From NCBI RefSeq assembly GCF_030811215.1, contig NZ_JAUSQM010000001.1, forward strand, positions 1,240,001-1,304,000: 64,000 nt of DNA, in the 5' to 3' direction. Below, piece after piece: positions 41,369 to 50,303 of the stretch. Below the pieces are notes generated by a model. That model had not been told where the DNA came from and did not search any database. It was given only the letters and a program-made list of their open reading frames with translations. This DNA comes from Nocardioides massiliensis. Its GTDB lineage: Bacteria; Actinomycetota; Actinomycetes; Propionibacteriales; Nocardioidaceae. The number at the start of each line of letters is the position of its first letter. Position 1 is the stretch's first letter. Both the position numbers and the translations under genes were made by a program.

Positions 41369-41390
41369 GGTTACCTACTGGGCGGTAACC
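41369..41390. promoter_or_regulatory. TetR-type operator upstream of the EtfD-like gene
   Basis: GGTTACC (41369-41375) and GGTAACC (41384-41390) are perfect 7-bp arms with 8 bp between. The inner 18 bp, TTACCTACTGGGCGGTAA, fit TTACNNACNNGTNNGTAA with one mismatch, so the site resembles the acyl-CoA dehydrogenase operator at 21893-21910. It lies 97 bp before the EtfD-like start and 26 bp from the end of the Nudix-like gene. Confidence 0.6.
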
Positions 41391-41415
41391 GAGCGCGCGC
41401 ACTCTCGCTGCTCGG

Positions 41416-41961
41416 TCAGGCCGGCAGCGCGCCGACGTGGGCGAGGGCTTGGCGGACCAGCAGCCCGCGGCCGCCCTCGAGCTCCTCGGACACCCGCGGG
41501 TGGACGGCCTCCTCCGGCGTCAACCAGGTGAGCTCGAGCGCGTCCTGGCGAGGGGCGCAGTCGCCGGTGACCGGGACGACGTACACGAGTGAGACCGCGT
41601 GCTGGCGCGGGTCGTGCAGCGGGGTGACTCCCGGCAGCGGGAAGTACTCACCCACCGTGCACGGGGTGATCGAGGCCGGCAGCTGCGGGAACGCCGTCGG
41701 CCCGAGGTCCTTCTCCAGGTTGCGCATCAGGGCGTCGCGCAGCGACTCCCCGTGCAGCACCCGTCCCGAGACCAGCGAGCGGGTCATCGTCCCGGTCGCG
41801 GAGCCGCGCAGCAGCATGCCGACGTGCTCGACCTGCCCGTGCCCGTCGACCCGGACCGGGATCGCCTCGACGTAGAGGATCGGCACCCGGGACCGCGTCT
41901 CGTCGAGCGCGAATTCCGAGAGCCAGCCGGGATTGGGGTCGGGGGTGCGAAGGGAGGACAC
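41416..41961 (-). CDS. Nudix-like hydrolase (DUF4916-type)
   Basis: 181 residues from GTG 41961. The segment SGRVLHGESLRDALMRNLEKDLGP occupies the Nudix-box position but departs from GX5EX7REUXEEXGU: the REUXEE core reads RNLEKD. Catalytic ability is therefore uncertain. Other conserved blocks are VPILYVEAIPVR and LELTWLTPEEA. The start is supported by CACAAT 6 nt upstream (leaderless). Function unknown. Confidence 0.72.
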   Translation of the reverse strand: MSSLRTPDPNPGWLSEFALDETRSRVPILYVEAIPVRVDGHGQVEHVGMLLRGSATGTMTRSLVSGRVLHGESLRDALMRNLEKDLGPTAFPQLPASITPCTVGEYFPLPGVTPLHDPRQHAVSLVYVVPVTGDCAPRQDALELTWLTPEEAVHPRVSEELEGGRGLLVRQALAHVGALPA

Positions 41962-41980
41962 GGGGCCATTGTGCCTGGGG

Positions 41981-44677
41981 TCAGAGCCGGACCCGCGCCA
42001 CCTTGCCGGCCTTGGTCAGGTCGACCACGACCCGGGAGGTCTTGCCGTTGGGTCGCTTGGCGCAGTAGGTGAACCCGCTGGCCGACCGGCTGCCCGGCAT
42101 CCCGACGCTGCGCAGGACCGTGGTCGTGGCCATGCCGCGCTTCAGGGTGCGGAACTTCCGCAGGGGTGTCCGGTTGGCGGTGTCGCGGCAGCCGTTGTTG
42201 CGGATGCCGACGGCGCGCTCCCACATCTGCAGGTAGGCCTCGGCGCCGCGCTCCATGTCGCGCACGATCTTCGGTCCGGCGAGCTTGCGCAGGTCCTCGA
42301 TCCAGTCGGGGTAGAGCCCGTAATGCGCGACCCCGTCGACGTTGATGTCGTAGACCCGCTTGCCGGAGCGCTGCTTGTCGACGGTGATCCCGCCGAGCCC
42401 CTTGAACGGGTAGGTGACCTTGTTCTTCGCGTTCGCGCCGCGCGGGTTGCCCTGCGCGCCGAGCCCGTTGATGTCGGCGCCGTACCCGAGACCGAACAGG
42501 TAGCGCTTGTCAGCCCAGGTGACGTGGCGCTTCCACTTCTTCACGAAGCCCGTGCTGTCACCGGCGTACGGCGCGATGAATCCGCCCGCCTTGGCGATCC
42601 GCGGGTAGGCGTCGGGCGTGGACCACGAGTGGCTCGAGAGCACGCCGGAGTAGTCGAGCTTCTCGATCAGGTCCATCGACGCCTTGCGGGCCACCACGCT
42701 CATGTGGTCGGGGTCGAAGAGCATCTTGCGCTTCACCAGGCCGCGGATCGTGTGCTCACCGAGCGCCGTGAGACCGCGCTTGTTGCAGTGCGGGGCCGAG
42801 GGATAGACCGGCAGTGGCTGCGTGGGCAGGTTGAGCATCGCGATCGCGCCGAAGAGCGCATCCTGCTGGCCGGCGCGCGGCGGTGCCAGGCTCTGGGTCT
42901 TGTCGGAGACCTCGGGGTCCTTGGAGGTGCACTTCTCCATCTGCCAGAAGGTGCCGGTCTCGAGGAAGTTCGCCGTCCCGACCAGGAGGCCGGTCGCGCC
43001 CTCGTCGCCGGCGACGCCGGACAGCGCGTTGTCGAACTTGTTGACCAGCTCCATCTGACGCACGCCCATCTTGTGCATCGCGTCGAGCTGGCGGTCGATC
43101 TCGGCCTTGTTGCACTGCGGGATGTCCAGCTTCATCGTGCAACCGAACGGGATCGAGGTCTCGATGCCCATGACCACCGCGAGCTTGCCGGCGTTGATGA
43201 CCTTGCGGGCCTGGACCGGGTTCGTCACGATCCGGTACCAGCCGCGGCCCGGACCACCGGACTGGGCGTCGATGTAGCGCTGGAACTGCTTCATCCGCTT
43301 CGCCTGCAGCCGGATGGAGTCCATGTCGTCGCAGGAGTTCTTCTTCAACGGGTAGAGCTGGCACAGCTGATTGTTCTCGACCAGCAGGTTGACGAACAGG
43401 CGCAGCCCGCCGCGCCAGGAGCGCTCCATCCACTTGTAGTAGGTGCCCTCGTGGGTCAGCGAGTCCGGAGCCGGCCAGTCCTTGAACGTCGGCCACCCGA
43501 CCGGGTCGTGGGTCGGCTTGCCCGAGAGCACCGCCTCGAGCACGGCGCCGTACCCGCCCGTGATCGTGTGGTCGATGCAGTCGACCAGCGCGTAGGCCAC
43601 GCCGTACGGATGCCACGGCTTGCCGCAGTGGGCGCGCCCGCCGAGGAACTCGTAGGCCATCCCGTGGGTGTGGGCGTCGACGTAGCCGACGACCTGCTGG
43701 TGGGGGGTCTCCCCCGCGTGGGGTGCGCCCTTGATGTTGACCTGGGCCTCGGGGTACGTCGCGCAGCCGGTGGTGGTCCGCAGCCGGAAGGTCGTCGGCT
43801 GCTTCCCGAAGGCGAGCGTCCCGTCGTTGCCCACCGCCAGCCCGCCGCCGGCGAGGGCGAAGCGGAAGCCCTTGCCCTGCTTGGTGACGGTGTAGTCGCC
43901 GCGCTTGCTGGGCTTGGCGGCCCAGACGATCCGGTTGGAGGTGCCCAGGCCCAGCAGGGGCCCGCCGGCGCGGGTGACGAAGTCACGCTTGCCGCCGTAG
44001 AGCAGGTAGGTGCCGAGGTCGGTCGCGCGGAAGTGGATCGGGGCGGCGCGCTTGATGCCCGGCGCGGTCGCCGCGAGGCCGCCGCCGGTGCGGGTGACCC
44101 AGCGGCCCGACGGCGCCTGGAGGGCGTAGCAGCCGTTCGCCATCGCGTAGCGGTCGGCCGGGACGCGGGTGCGGGCGCGCTCGAACGCGGCCGTGGTGAG
44201 GTACGGCGTCCCCTCCGCCCGCTGGGCCTCGACGACGTCGCGGGCAGCGGCTGCCTGGATCGGCGTGGTGGGGTCGCGGGTCTCGGGGGTCTCCTCGGGA
44301 GCACTGCGCGAGAGCGCGTTCTTGGTCGTGGGGTCGGAGTGGTCGTGCCCGTGCCCGTCGTCACCGTCGACCAGCGGGTCGACGCCTGCGTGCACGTGGC
44401 CGTCGTCGGCGACCTTCCCGCCCGTGACCCCGCGGGCCCGGCGGGTGGCGCGCTCGGCCAGGTCGGCCGCGTTGCGGGCGAAGTCGTCGGCCTCGGCGGC
44501 ACGGTCGTCCTCGATGTCGAGCGCCGCGGGGACCTCGGCGTCGTCACTGCCCGACGGCAGGTTGATCCCGACCACCACGAGGGTGATGGCGACACCGACG
44601 GCGCCGAGGAGTCGCAGCAGCGACGACAATCTCGCGCGCGGGTCGTGCAGGGTCGGCTCGTCGGTCGACTCGGGCAT
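41981..44677 (-). CDS. Membrane-anchored metallohydrolase (amidohydrolase/M19 dipeptidase-like barrel)
   Basis: 898 residues. One N-terminal membrane segment (LLGAVGVAITLVVVGINL, about 23-41) is followed by a charged linker with a His-rich stretch (DDGHGHDHSD). Residues about 160-310 look like a beta-trefoil or jelly-roll module (SGRWVTRTGGGLAATAPG, ALAGGGLAVGNDG). From about 333 a TIM-barrel hydrolase: VDAHTHGMA (HxH metal site), VVMGIETSIPFG, MELVNKFDNAL, FDPDHMSVVARKASMDLI and LSSHSWSTPDAYP. The DPDHMS and SSHSW blocks resemble M19 membrane dipeptidases. Exported, anchored, substrate unknown. Confidence 0.75.
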   Translation of the reverse strand: MPESTDEPTLHDPRARLSSLLRLLGAVGVAITLVVVGINLPSGSDDAEVPAALDIEDDRAAEADDFARNAADLAERATRRARGVTGGKVADDGHVHAGVDPLVDGDDGHGHDHSDPTTKNALSRSAPEETPETRDPTTPIQAAAARDVVEAQRAEGTPYLTTAAFERARTRVPADRYAMANGCYALQAPSGRWVTRTGGGLAATAPGIKRAAPIHFRATDLGTYLLYGGKRDFVTRAGGPLLGLGTSNRIVWAAKPSKRGDYTVTKQGKGFRFALAGGGLAVGNDGTLAFGKQPTTFRLRTTTGCATYPEAQVNIKGAPHAGETPHQQVVGYVDAHTHGMAYEFLGGRAHCGKPWHPYGVAYALVDCIDHTITGGYGAVLEAVLSGKPTHDPVGWPTFKDWPAPDSLTHEGTYYKWMERSWRGGLRLFVNLLVENNQLCQLYPLKKNSCDDMDSIRLQAKRMKQFQRYIDAQSGGPGRGWYRIVTNPVQARKVINAGKLAVVMGIETSIPFGCTMKLDIPQCNKAEIDRQLDAMHKMGVRQMELVNKFDNALSGVAGDEGATGLLVGTANFLETGTFWQMEKCTSKDPEVSDKTQSLAPPRAGQQDALFGAIAMLNLPTQPLPVYPSAPHCNKRGLTALGEHTIRGLVKRKMLFDPDHMSVVARKASMDLIEKLDYSGVLSSHSWSTPDAYPRIAKAGGFIAPYAGDSTGFVKKWKRHVTWADKRYLFGLGYGADINGLGAQGNPRGANAKNKVTYPFKGLGGITVDKQRSGKRVYDINVDGVAHYGLYPDWIEDLRKLAGPKIVRDMERGAEAYLQMWERAVGIRNNGCRDTANRTPLRKFRTLKRGMATTTVLRSVGMPGSRSASGFTYCAKRPNGKTSRVVVDLTKAGKVARVRL

Positions 44678-44733
44678 GGCACTCCTCGCTGGCCTGGCGC
44701 TGTCCCGGGACCAACGACGTGTCCCTGCTCAGG

Positions 44734-45147
44734 TCACGGCAGAGTCGTCGGTCCGGCGGGGTGTGCCGGGCGGATCAGCGCGCGGCGCCACTGCCATCCG
44801 GCGTACCAACAGCCGATGGCGACCGCGAGGGCCGCGACGGCGGCGACCAGGACGAGCACCCCGATCGGTCCGCTGCCGGTCGCGGCCAGACCTGCCACGA
44901 CGAGCACGATCAGCGCGATCCAGCGCAGGGAGGAGGACACGAGGTCGAGGTCGCCGCGGCGGGCCGGGGTCAGGTCCCCCGGGACGGCCGGGTGGCGGAA
45001 CCCGATCGCCTCCGCGCCGTGGTTCGCCGGCGGCAGCGCACTGGGGTCGGTCACCGCGATCCCGGCCGCGGTGCAGGCGGCGACGAAGGTCGACGCGGTC
45101 GCCTCGTCAGGCAGGACGTCGGCGGAGACGAGCGCGGCCCTACGCAA
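44734..45147 (-). CDS. Two-helix membrane protein of unknown function
   Basis: 137 residues. The N-terminal half (VSADVLPDEATASTFVAACTAAG) looks soluble; two membrane segments follow (LRWIALIVLVVAGLAATG and IGVLVLVAAVAALAVAIGCWYAGW), then a basic tail. The TTG start at 45147 overlaps the stop of the MFS gene by 8 nt, implying coupling to it. No family recognised. Confidence 0.6.
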   Translation of the reverse strand: MRRAALVSADVLPDEATASTFVAACTAAGIAVTDPSALPPANHGAEAIGFRHPAVPGDLTPARRGDLDLVSSSLRWIALIVLVVAGLAATGSGPIGVLVLVAAVAALAVAIGCWYAGWQWRRALIRPAHPAGPTTLP

Positions 45148-46469
45148 CAGTCAGCGGTCGCTCATCGGTGATGGGGACGAGCGGAGACGCCAGCAGAGGG
45201 AGCACCGCGGCGATGGCGAAGGTCGCGGCGTACCCGACGTGGGTGATCGCCAGGCCGGCGACCGGGGGTACGGCGGCTGCGGCGAGGTACTGCGCAGTGT
45301 TCTGCGCCCCCAGCGCCCGCCCGGACCAGAACGGTCCGGCTCGCTCGGCGACGGCGGTGAAAGCCAGTCCGTTGTCCGCGACGGTGAGACCGGTGGCGGC
45401 GACGAGCAGGAGGACGGCCAGCCCGGAGTCGAGTGCATCGGTCAGCGCGAGCAGCGCCATGACCACACCTGCCATGACGGCGACGGCGCGTAGCGGACGC
45501 ATGCGGTTGCCCACGCGGTCCGACGCCCAGCCCGGAGTCGAGTGCATCGGTCAGCGCGAGCAGCGCCATGACCACACCTGCCATGACGGCGACGGCGCGT
45601 AGCGGACGCATGCGGTTGCCCACGCGGTCCGACGCCCAGCCCGCCACCACCCGGGCGAGGACCCCGGTCAGCTGGGCCGTCCCGACGAGGACACCGGCCG
45701 CCCCGGGATGCCAGCCGCGCTCGTCGACCAACCACACCACGGCGAAGGTCCAGACCAGGAACTGCGGGACCACCAGGAGCACCGAGACGACGTGGATGCG
45801 CGCGAGGTAGCCCAGCCGCGGCTCGGCCCGGTAGGGGTTGGCGCCGGTGACGACGGTCCGCTCGGGTCGTGGCGGGTCGACGACGGTGAGCGCGACACCG
45901 GCGATGCTGATCGCCGCGGCCGCGGTCGGCACCCACAGCGCTGCGGCGATGCTGTGCTCGAGGGCGAGGACGGCCATCGTGACAGCTGCGATGCCCACGC
46001 CCGCCGGCTGGGACATGTGTCGGATCCCCATGGCCAACCCGCGCTGACGGGGTGGGAACCAGCCGACGACCACGCGCCCCGACGCGCTGGCCGTGCTGGC
46101 GGCCGCTGCGCCGGCGAGCAGGAGGGCCAGCCCGAGGGCCACGGGTTCGGTGGTCTGCGTGGCGATCAGCCCGGCGCCCGCGGTCGCGGTCAGCCCGGCG
46201 AGCAGCACGAACCGTTCCCCGAGCCGGTCGACGACGGCTCCCCAAGCGACCAGCGCCACCATGACACCGGCGATCGGCGCGGCGGCGACGAGACCGGCCT
46301 GGACCAGGGACAGCCCGTGGTCACGGTGCAGAGCGGGGATGAGGAACGCCGGCCCGTGGATCATCACCGCCGACCCGGCCTGGGCGGCGGTCGAGACCCC
46401 GAGCATCGTCCACCGACGCGCCGCGCTGAGCGCAGCGAGCGAGGTGGGCGCGGCGGTCCGGACGGTCAC
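45140..46469 (-). pseudogene. MFS transporter disrupted by a 109-bp tandem duplication
   Basis: The N-terminal frame from GTG 46469 encodes MFS helices (MIHGPAFLIPAL, LVQAGLVAAAPIAGVMVALVAWGAVVDRLGERF with the loop 2-3 motif GAVVDRLGERF). It runs into DRVGNRMRPLRAVAVMAGVV in the first copy of the duplication, then leaves frame. The C-terminal frame repeats that segment and continues AVLLLVAATGLTVADNGL to ITDERPLTVA at 45140. Removing one 109-bp copy restores a 406-residue, 12-helix transporter. As it stands the protein is truncated after about helix 8. An in-frame GTG at 46535 is an alternative start. Substrate unknown. Confidence 0.85.
45418..45635. repeat. Perfect 109-bp tandem duplication
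   Basis: 45418-45526 and 45527-45635 are identical. CCAGCCCG occurs at the start of each copy and again at 45636-45643, the microhomology expected from slippage or unequal exchange. 109 is not a multiple of three, so the MFS reading frame is broken. Confidence 0.95.
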
Positions 46470-46560
46470 CTCATCAGTGAACGCCCGGACACCGCCGCGG
46501 CTGGCCCGATCTCGCCGTACGGCCTGTGAGATCACCCACCGCGACCGGAGTATGCGGAGG

Positions 46561-48069
46561 TCAGGGCTGAGTGGTCAGCGCGGTCCCCTCGGCGTCGGAG
46601 CTCTCGCCGGTGGCACGGCCGACGGTCTTCTGGATCATCTCCTGGAGGTCGAGGCCGGTGGAGGTCTTGAGCATCTGGAGGGTCTGCACGACGTTGTCGG
46701 TGACCTGCTTGGGCATCGCGCCGGCACCGTCGGTGGAGATGACGGTGAGCTGGTCGATCGCGCTGATCGGAGCTGCGACCTCGCGGGCGATCTGCGGCAG
46801 CACCTCGATGAGCATCTGCAGGACGGCGGCGTCGTTGTAGCGCGCGAACGCCTCGGCCCGCTTGTCCATCGCCTCGGCCTCGGCCTGGCCGACGGCCAGT
46901 GTCGAGGCCGCCTGGGCCTCACCCTCGGCGCGGAGCGCGTCGGCCTCCGCCGTACGCCGGGCCTTCTCGGCCTCACCGCGGCGCGCACCCTCGATCGCCT
47001 CGGCCTCGGCGAGCGCGGAGCGGCGGGACTTCTCGGCCTCACCGCTGAGCCGGGCCTCCTCGGCAGCCGCCTCGGCGGCAGCGATGGTGGCGGCCTTCCG
47101 CGCGTCGGCCGCGGCGATCTCGGCGCTGCGGCGCGCCTCGGCCTCCTGCTCGACGCGGTAGCGCTCAGCGTCGGCGGGCTTGCGGACCTGGGTCTCGAGG
47201 TCGCGCTCGGTGAGCGACGCCCGGCGTACGGCGACCTTCTCCTGCTCGGCGAGGATCGCCTGGTCGCGGTCGGCCTGGGCGAGGGGGCCGGCAGCCGCGG
47301 CGTTGGCGCTCGCGGCGTCGGTCTCGGCCTTGATCTCGGCCTGCTTGAGTTCCAGCGCGCGCTGGGAGACCGCGATCTGCTCCTCGGCCACGATCCGCGC
47401 CTGCTCGGCGGCCTGCCGCGCGGCCGCCTCGGCGACCGCCGCCTCCTGCTCGATGCGGGCAGCCTCGGGCCGGCCGAGGTCGGCGAGGTAGCTGCCGTCG
47501 TCGGTGACGTCCTGGATCTGGAAGGTGTCGAGGATGAGACCCTGACCGGTCAGCGAGGTCTCGGACTCGTCGGCGACGCGCTGCGCGAACGCGGCGCGGT
47601 CGCGGATGATCTGCTCCACGGTGAGGCCGCCGACGATCGAGCGCAGCGCACCGGCCAGCACCTCCTGGGTGAAGGGCTCGACGTCCTGCTGCTGCGACAG
47701 GAAGCGCTGCGCCGCGAGCCGGATCTGGTCGGCGTTGCCGCCGACCTTCACGATCGCGACGCCGTCGAGGTTGAGCTTGATGCCCTGCCCCGAGACCGCG
47801 CCGCGGATCTGCACCGAGATGCGGCGGCTGGAGAGGTCCATCGTCGCGAGCTTCTGCACGAACGGGATGACGAAGGTGCCGCCACCCAGGACGACCTTCT
47901 GCCCCGACAGGTCGGTGCTCAGCTCACCCGTCTCGGGGTTGACGACCGCCTTGCCCTTGCGGCCGGTGACGATGAACGCCTGGTTGGGCCCCGCCACCTT
48001 GTAGCGGCTGGTGACCAGCAGCAGGAGCAGGACGAGGACGGCGACGAGGCCGATCACGGGGTAGAGCAC
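46561..48069 (-). CDS. Flotillin/SPFH-domain protein
   Basis: 502 residues. An N-terminal membrane anchor (VIGLVAVLVLLLLLVTSRY) precedes the SPFH domain (about 25-200, with GRKGKAVVNPETGEL and GLILDTFQIQDV). A long Ala/Glu-rich coiled coil follows (about 210-420). The C-terminal region AVLQMLIEVLPQIAREVAAPISAIDQL is typical of flotillin/YuaG. Flotillins organise membrane microdomains. It follows NfeD by 33 bp, the standard NfeD-flotillin pairing. Confidence 0.92.
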   Translation of the reverse strand: MLYPVIGLVAVLVLLLLLVTSRYKVAGPNQAFIVTGRKGKAVVNPETGELSTDLSGQKVVLGGGTFVIPFVQKLATMDLSSRRISVQIRGAVSGQGIKLNLDGVAIVKVGGNADQIRLAAQRFLSQQQDVEPFTQEVLAGALRSIVGGLTVEQIIRDRAAFAQRVADESETSLTGQGLILDTFQIQDVTDDGSYLADLGRPEAARIEQEAAVAEAAARQAAEQARIVAEEQIAVSQRALELKQAEIKAETDAASANAAAAGPLAQADRDQAILAEQEKVAVRRASLTERDLETQVRKPADAERYRVEQEAEARRSAEIAAADARKAATIAAAEAAAEEARLSGEAEKSRRSALAEAEAIEGARRGEAEKARRTAEADALRAEGEAQAASTLAVGQAEAEAMDKRAEAFARYNDAAVLQMLIEVLPQIAREVAAPISAIDQLTVISTDGAGAMPKQVTDNVVQTLQMLKTSTGLDLQEMIQKTVGRATGESSDAEGTALTTQP

Positions 48070-48102
48070 GGTGGTGCCTTTCGGGCTGGGCGGTCTGGAG
48101 GG

Positions 48103-48651
48103 TCAGGACTGTGGGGGCAGTGCCGGTGGCTCGCCGGAGGACTCCAGCGGCGGCCACACGGGTGCGACGGTGACCGCGGTCGGCGAGAGCACGCCGGTCA
48201 CGTGGACCTCGGTGCCGGGCTCGAGCGCGGCCTCGGCGCGGGCGTTGCGGCGCACGCTGTGCCCGCCGATGACGACGCGGACGGTGCCGAGCCCGTCGGC
48301 GGGGATGGCGGTGACGACCCGGCCGCTGTGGCCGAGGAGGTCGCTCGACTCGATGGTGGCGTCGCTGCCGCCGTCGCGGATCAGTCGAGTCAGCCACGCG
48401 GCGAACCAGCCGAACACCGCGCCGACGCCGATGCCGACGCCGACCGCGCCGATCATCGGGAGCCCCGCGCCGAGCGCCGCGGCGCCACCGAACCCGAAGG
48501 CCGCGGTGAAGCCGCCGATGACGGCGGTGGAGAAGATCCCCCCGAGGAAGCCGTCGAGGACCTCGAAGACGCCGTCGAGCACGTCGCCGATGAAGAGGGA
48601 GACAGCGATCAGCAGGAGTCCGAGCACGCCGATGACGAAGAACGTCGTCAC
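48103..48651 (-). CDS. NfeD-like membrane protein
   Basis: 182 residues. Two to three membrane segments (FFVIGVLGLLLIAVSLFIG, MIGAVGVGIGVGAVFGWFAAW) precede a small OB-fold domain (DLLGHSGRVVTAIPADGLGTVRVVIGG ... GTEVHVTGVL). This is the short NfeD type that partners with flotillin, encoded next. No serine protease (ClpP-like) domain is present. Confidence 0.85.
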   Translation of the reverse strand: MTTFFVIGVLGLLLIAVSLFIGDVLDGVFEVLDGFLGGIFSTAVIGGFTAAFGFGGAAALGAGLPMIGAVGVGIGVGAVFGWFAAWLTRLIRDGGSDATIESSDLLGHSGRVVTAIPADGLGTVRVVIGGHSVRRNARAEAALEPGTEVHVTGVLSPTAVTVAPVWPPLESSGEPPALPPQS

Positions 48652-48767
48652 CTGGACCCCCGTCCGTCGCCGGAGGCGGTGAGCCCGCCGCCGTCTCGCG
48701 CCTCACCCTAGGTCACGGTTCGGGTGGAGTGCTGGCGCCTTCGACGAAAAGGCGGTGGGGTGGGTGC

Positions 48768-50303
48768 ATGACGGTCGCCATCGATGTCAGCCCGCTCGCC
48801 CCGGCCGACGTGGTCGCGGTCGCGCGCGACGGAGCCAGGGTCGAGCTGACCGCGATGGCGACCGCGGCCATCGAACGGGCCCGCAGCGTGGTCGACGCCC
48901 TCGCGGCCGGACCGAGACCGACGTACGGCGTCTCGACGGGGTTCGGCGCGCTGGCCACCCGGCACATCCCCGCCGAGCAGCGCGACCAGCTGCAGCGCTC
49001 GCTGATCCGCTCCCACGCCGCGGGCAGCGGGCCGGCGGTGGAGCGCGAGGTCGTGCGGGCGCTGATGCTGCTGCGGCTCTCGACGCTGGCGACGGGTCGC
49101 ACCGGCGTACGCCGCGAGACCGCGCAACTGCTCGCCGACCTGCTCAACGCCGGCATTAGCCCTGTCGTCCCCGAGTACGGCTCGCTCGGGTGCTCGGGCG
49201 ACCTCGCGCCGCTGTCGGCGTGTGCGCTGGCCCTGATGGGGGAGGGCGAGGTCGACGACGCGGACGGGGTACGCCGACCCGCGGCCGAGGCGCTCACCGC
49301 TGCCGGGCTCGCTCCCGTGCAGCTGGCCGCGAAGGAGGGGCTGGCGCTCGTCAACGGCACCGACGGGATGCTGGGGATGCTGCTGCTGGCGCTGCACGAC
49401 CTGCGCAATTTGTTGAAGACCGCCGACGTGACCGCGGCGATGTCGGTCGAGGCGCAGCTGGGGACGGACCGGGTGTTCGCCGCGGAGCTGCACGCGCTGC
49501 GGCCGCAGGTGGGTCAACAGGCGTCGGCCGCCAACCTCGCGCGCTTGCTCGCCGACTCCGGCATCGTCGCGAGCCACCGCGGACCGGACTGCAACCGGGT
49601 GCAGGACGCCTACTCGCTGCGGTGCTCCCCGCAGGTGCACGGCGCGGTGCGCGACACCGTCGACCACGCCGCGGCGGTCGCCGGACGCGAGCTCGCCTCG
49701 GCGATCGACAACCCCGTGGTGATCGACGACCGGGTGGAGTCCAACGGCAACTTCCACGGGGCGCCGGTGGCCTACGTGCTCGACTTCCTCGCGATCGTCG
49801 CCGCCGACCTGGCCTCGATCAGCGAGCGCCGTACGGACCGCTTCCTCGACCGGGCCCGCAGCCACGGGCTGCCGCCGTTCCTCGCCCACGATCCCGGCGT
49901 CGACAGCGGGCACATGATCGCGCAGTACACCCAGGCCGGGATCGTCTCCGAGCTCAAGCGGCTGGCGGTGCCGGCCAGTGTCGACTCGATCCCCAGCAGC
50001 GCGATGCAGGAGGACCACGTGTCGATGGGCTGGGGCGCGGCGCGCAAGCTGCGCCGATCCGTCGACGGCCTGACCCGGGTGCTGGCGATCGAGTACCTCA
50101 CCGCCGCGCGGGCTCTCGATCTCCGGGCCCCGCTGGACCCAGCGCCGGGCACCGCGGCCGCCGTCCGGCTGCTGCGGGAGGCGGGCGTGGAAGGACCCGG
50201 CCCGGATCGCCACCTGGCACCGGAGATCGAGGTCGCCGTACGGCTGGTGGGGTCGGGGGCGTTGGTGGAGACCGTCGAGACGGAGATCGGAGAGCTGCGA
50301 TGA
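48768..50303 (+). CDS. hutH: Histidine ammonia-lyase
   Basis: 511 residues, full length. It deaminates L-histidine to trans-urocanate. The MIO prosthetic group forms from the C142-S143-G144 triad within [12 protein letters not shown]; Cys replaces the more usual Ala, a variant the family signature allows. Other motifs: [11 protein letters not shown] and the substrate region DRVQ-like [17 protein letters not shown]. The start follows GGTGGGG by a suitable spacing. The stop overlaps hutU (ATGA), so H and U are one unit. Confidence 0.95.
   Translation: MTVAIDVSPLAPADVVAVARDGARVELTAMATAAIERARSVVDALAAGPRPTYGVSTGFGALATRHIPAEQRDQLQRSLIRSHAAGSGPAVEREVVRALMLLRLSTLATGRTGVRRETAQLLADLLNAGISPVVPEYGSLGCSGDLAPLSACALALMGEGEVDDADGVRRPAAEALTAAGLAPVQLAAKEGLALVNGTDGMLGMLLLALHDLRNLLKTADVTAAMSVEAQLGTDRVFAAELHALRPQVGQQASAANLARLLADSGIVASHRGPDCNRVQDAYSLRCSPQVHGAVRDTVDHAAAVAGRELASAIDNPVVIDDRVESNGNFHGAPVAYVLDFLAIVAADLASISERRTDRFLDRARSHGLPPFLAHDPGVDSGHMIAQYTQAGIVSELKRLAVPASVDSIPSSAMQEDHVSMGWGAARKLRRSVDGLTRVLAIEYLTAARALDLRAPLDPAPGTAAAVRLLREAGVEGPGPDRHLAPEIEVAVRLVGSGALVETVETEIGELR

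Noticed and set aside
41933-45493. An 1186-codon open frame on the plus strand
   Set aside because: Antisense shadow of the metallohydrolase and its neighbours, typical of high-GC DNA.
49191-49199. Cys-Ser-Gly instead of Ala-Ser-Gly in HutH as a novelty
   Set aside because: The aromatic-lyase signature allows Ala, Ser or Cys at this position, and the rest of the active site is normal.
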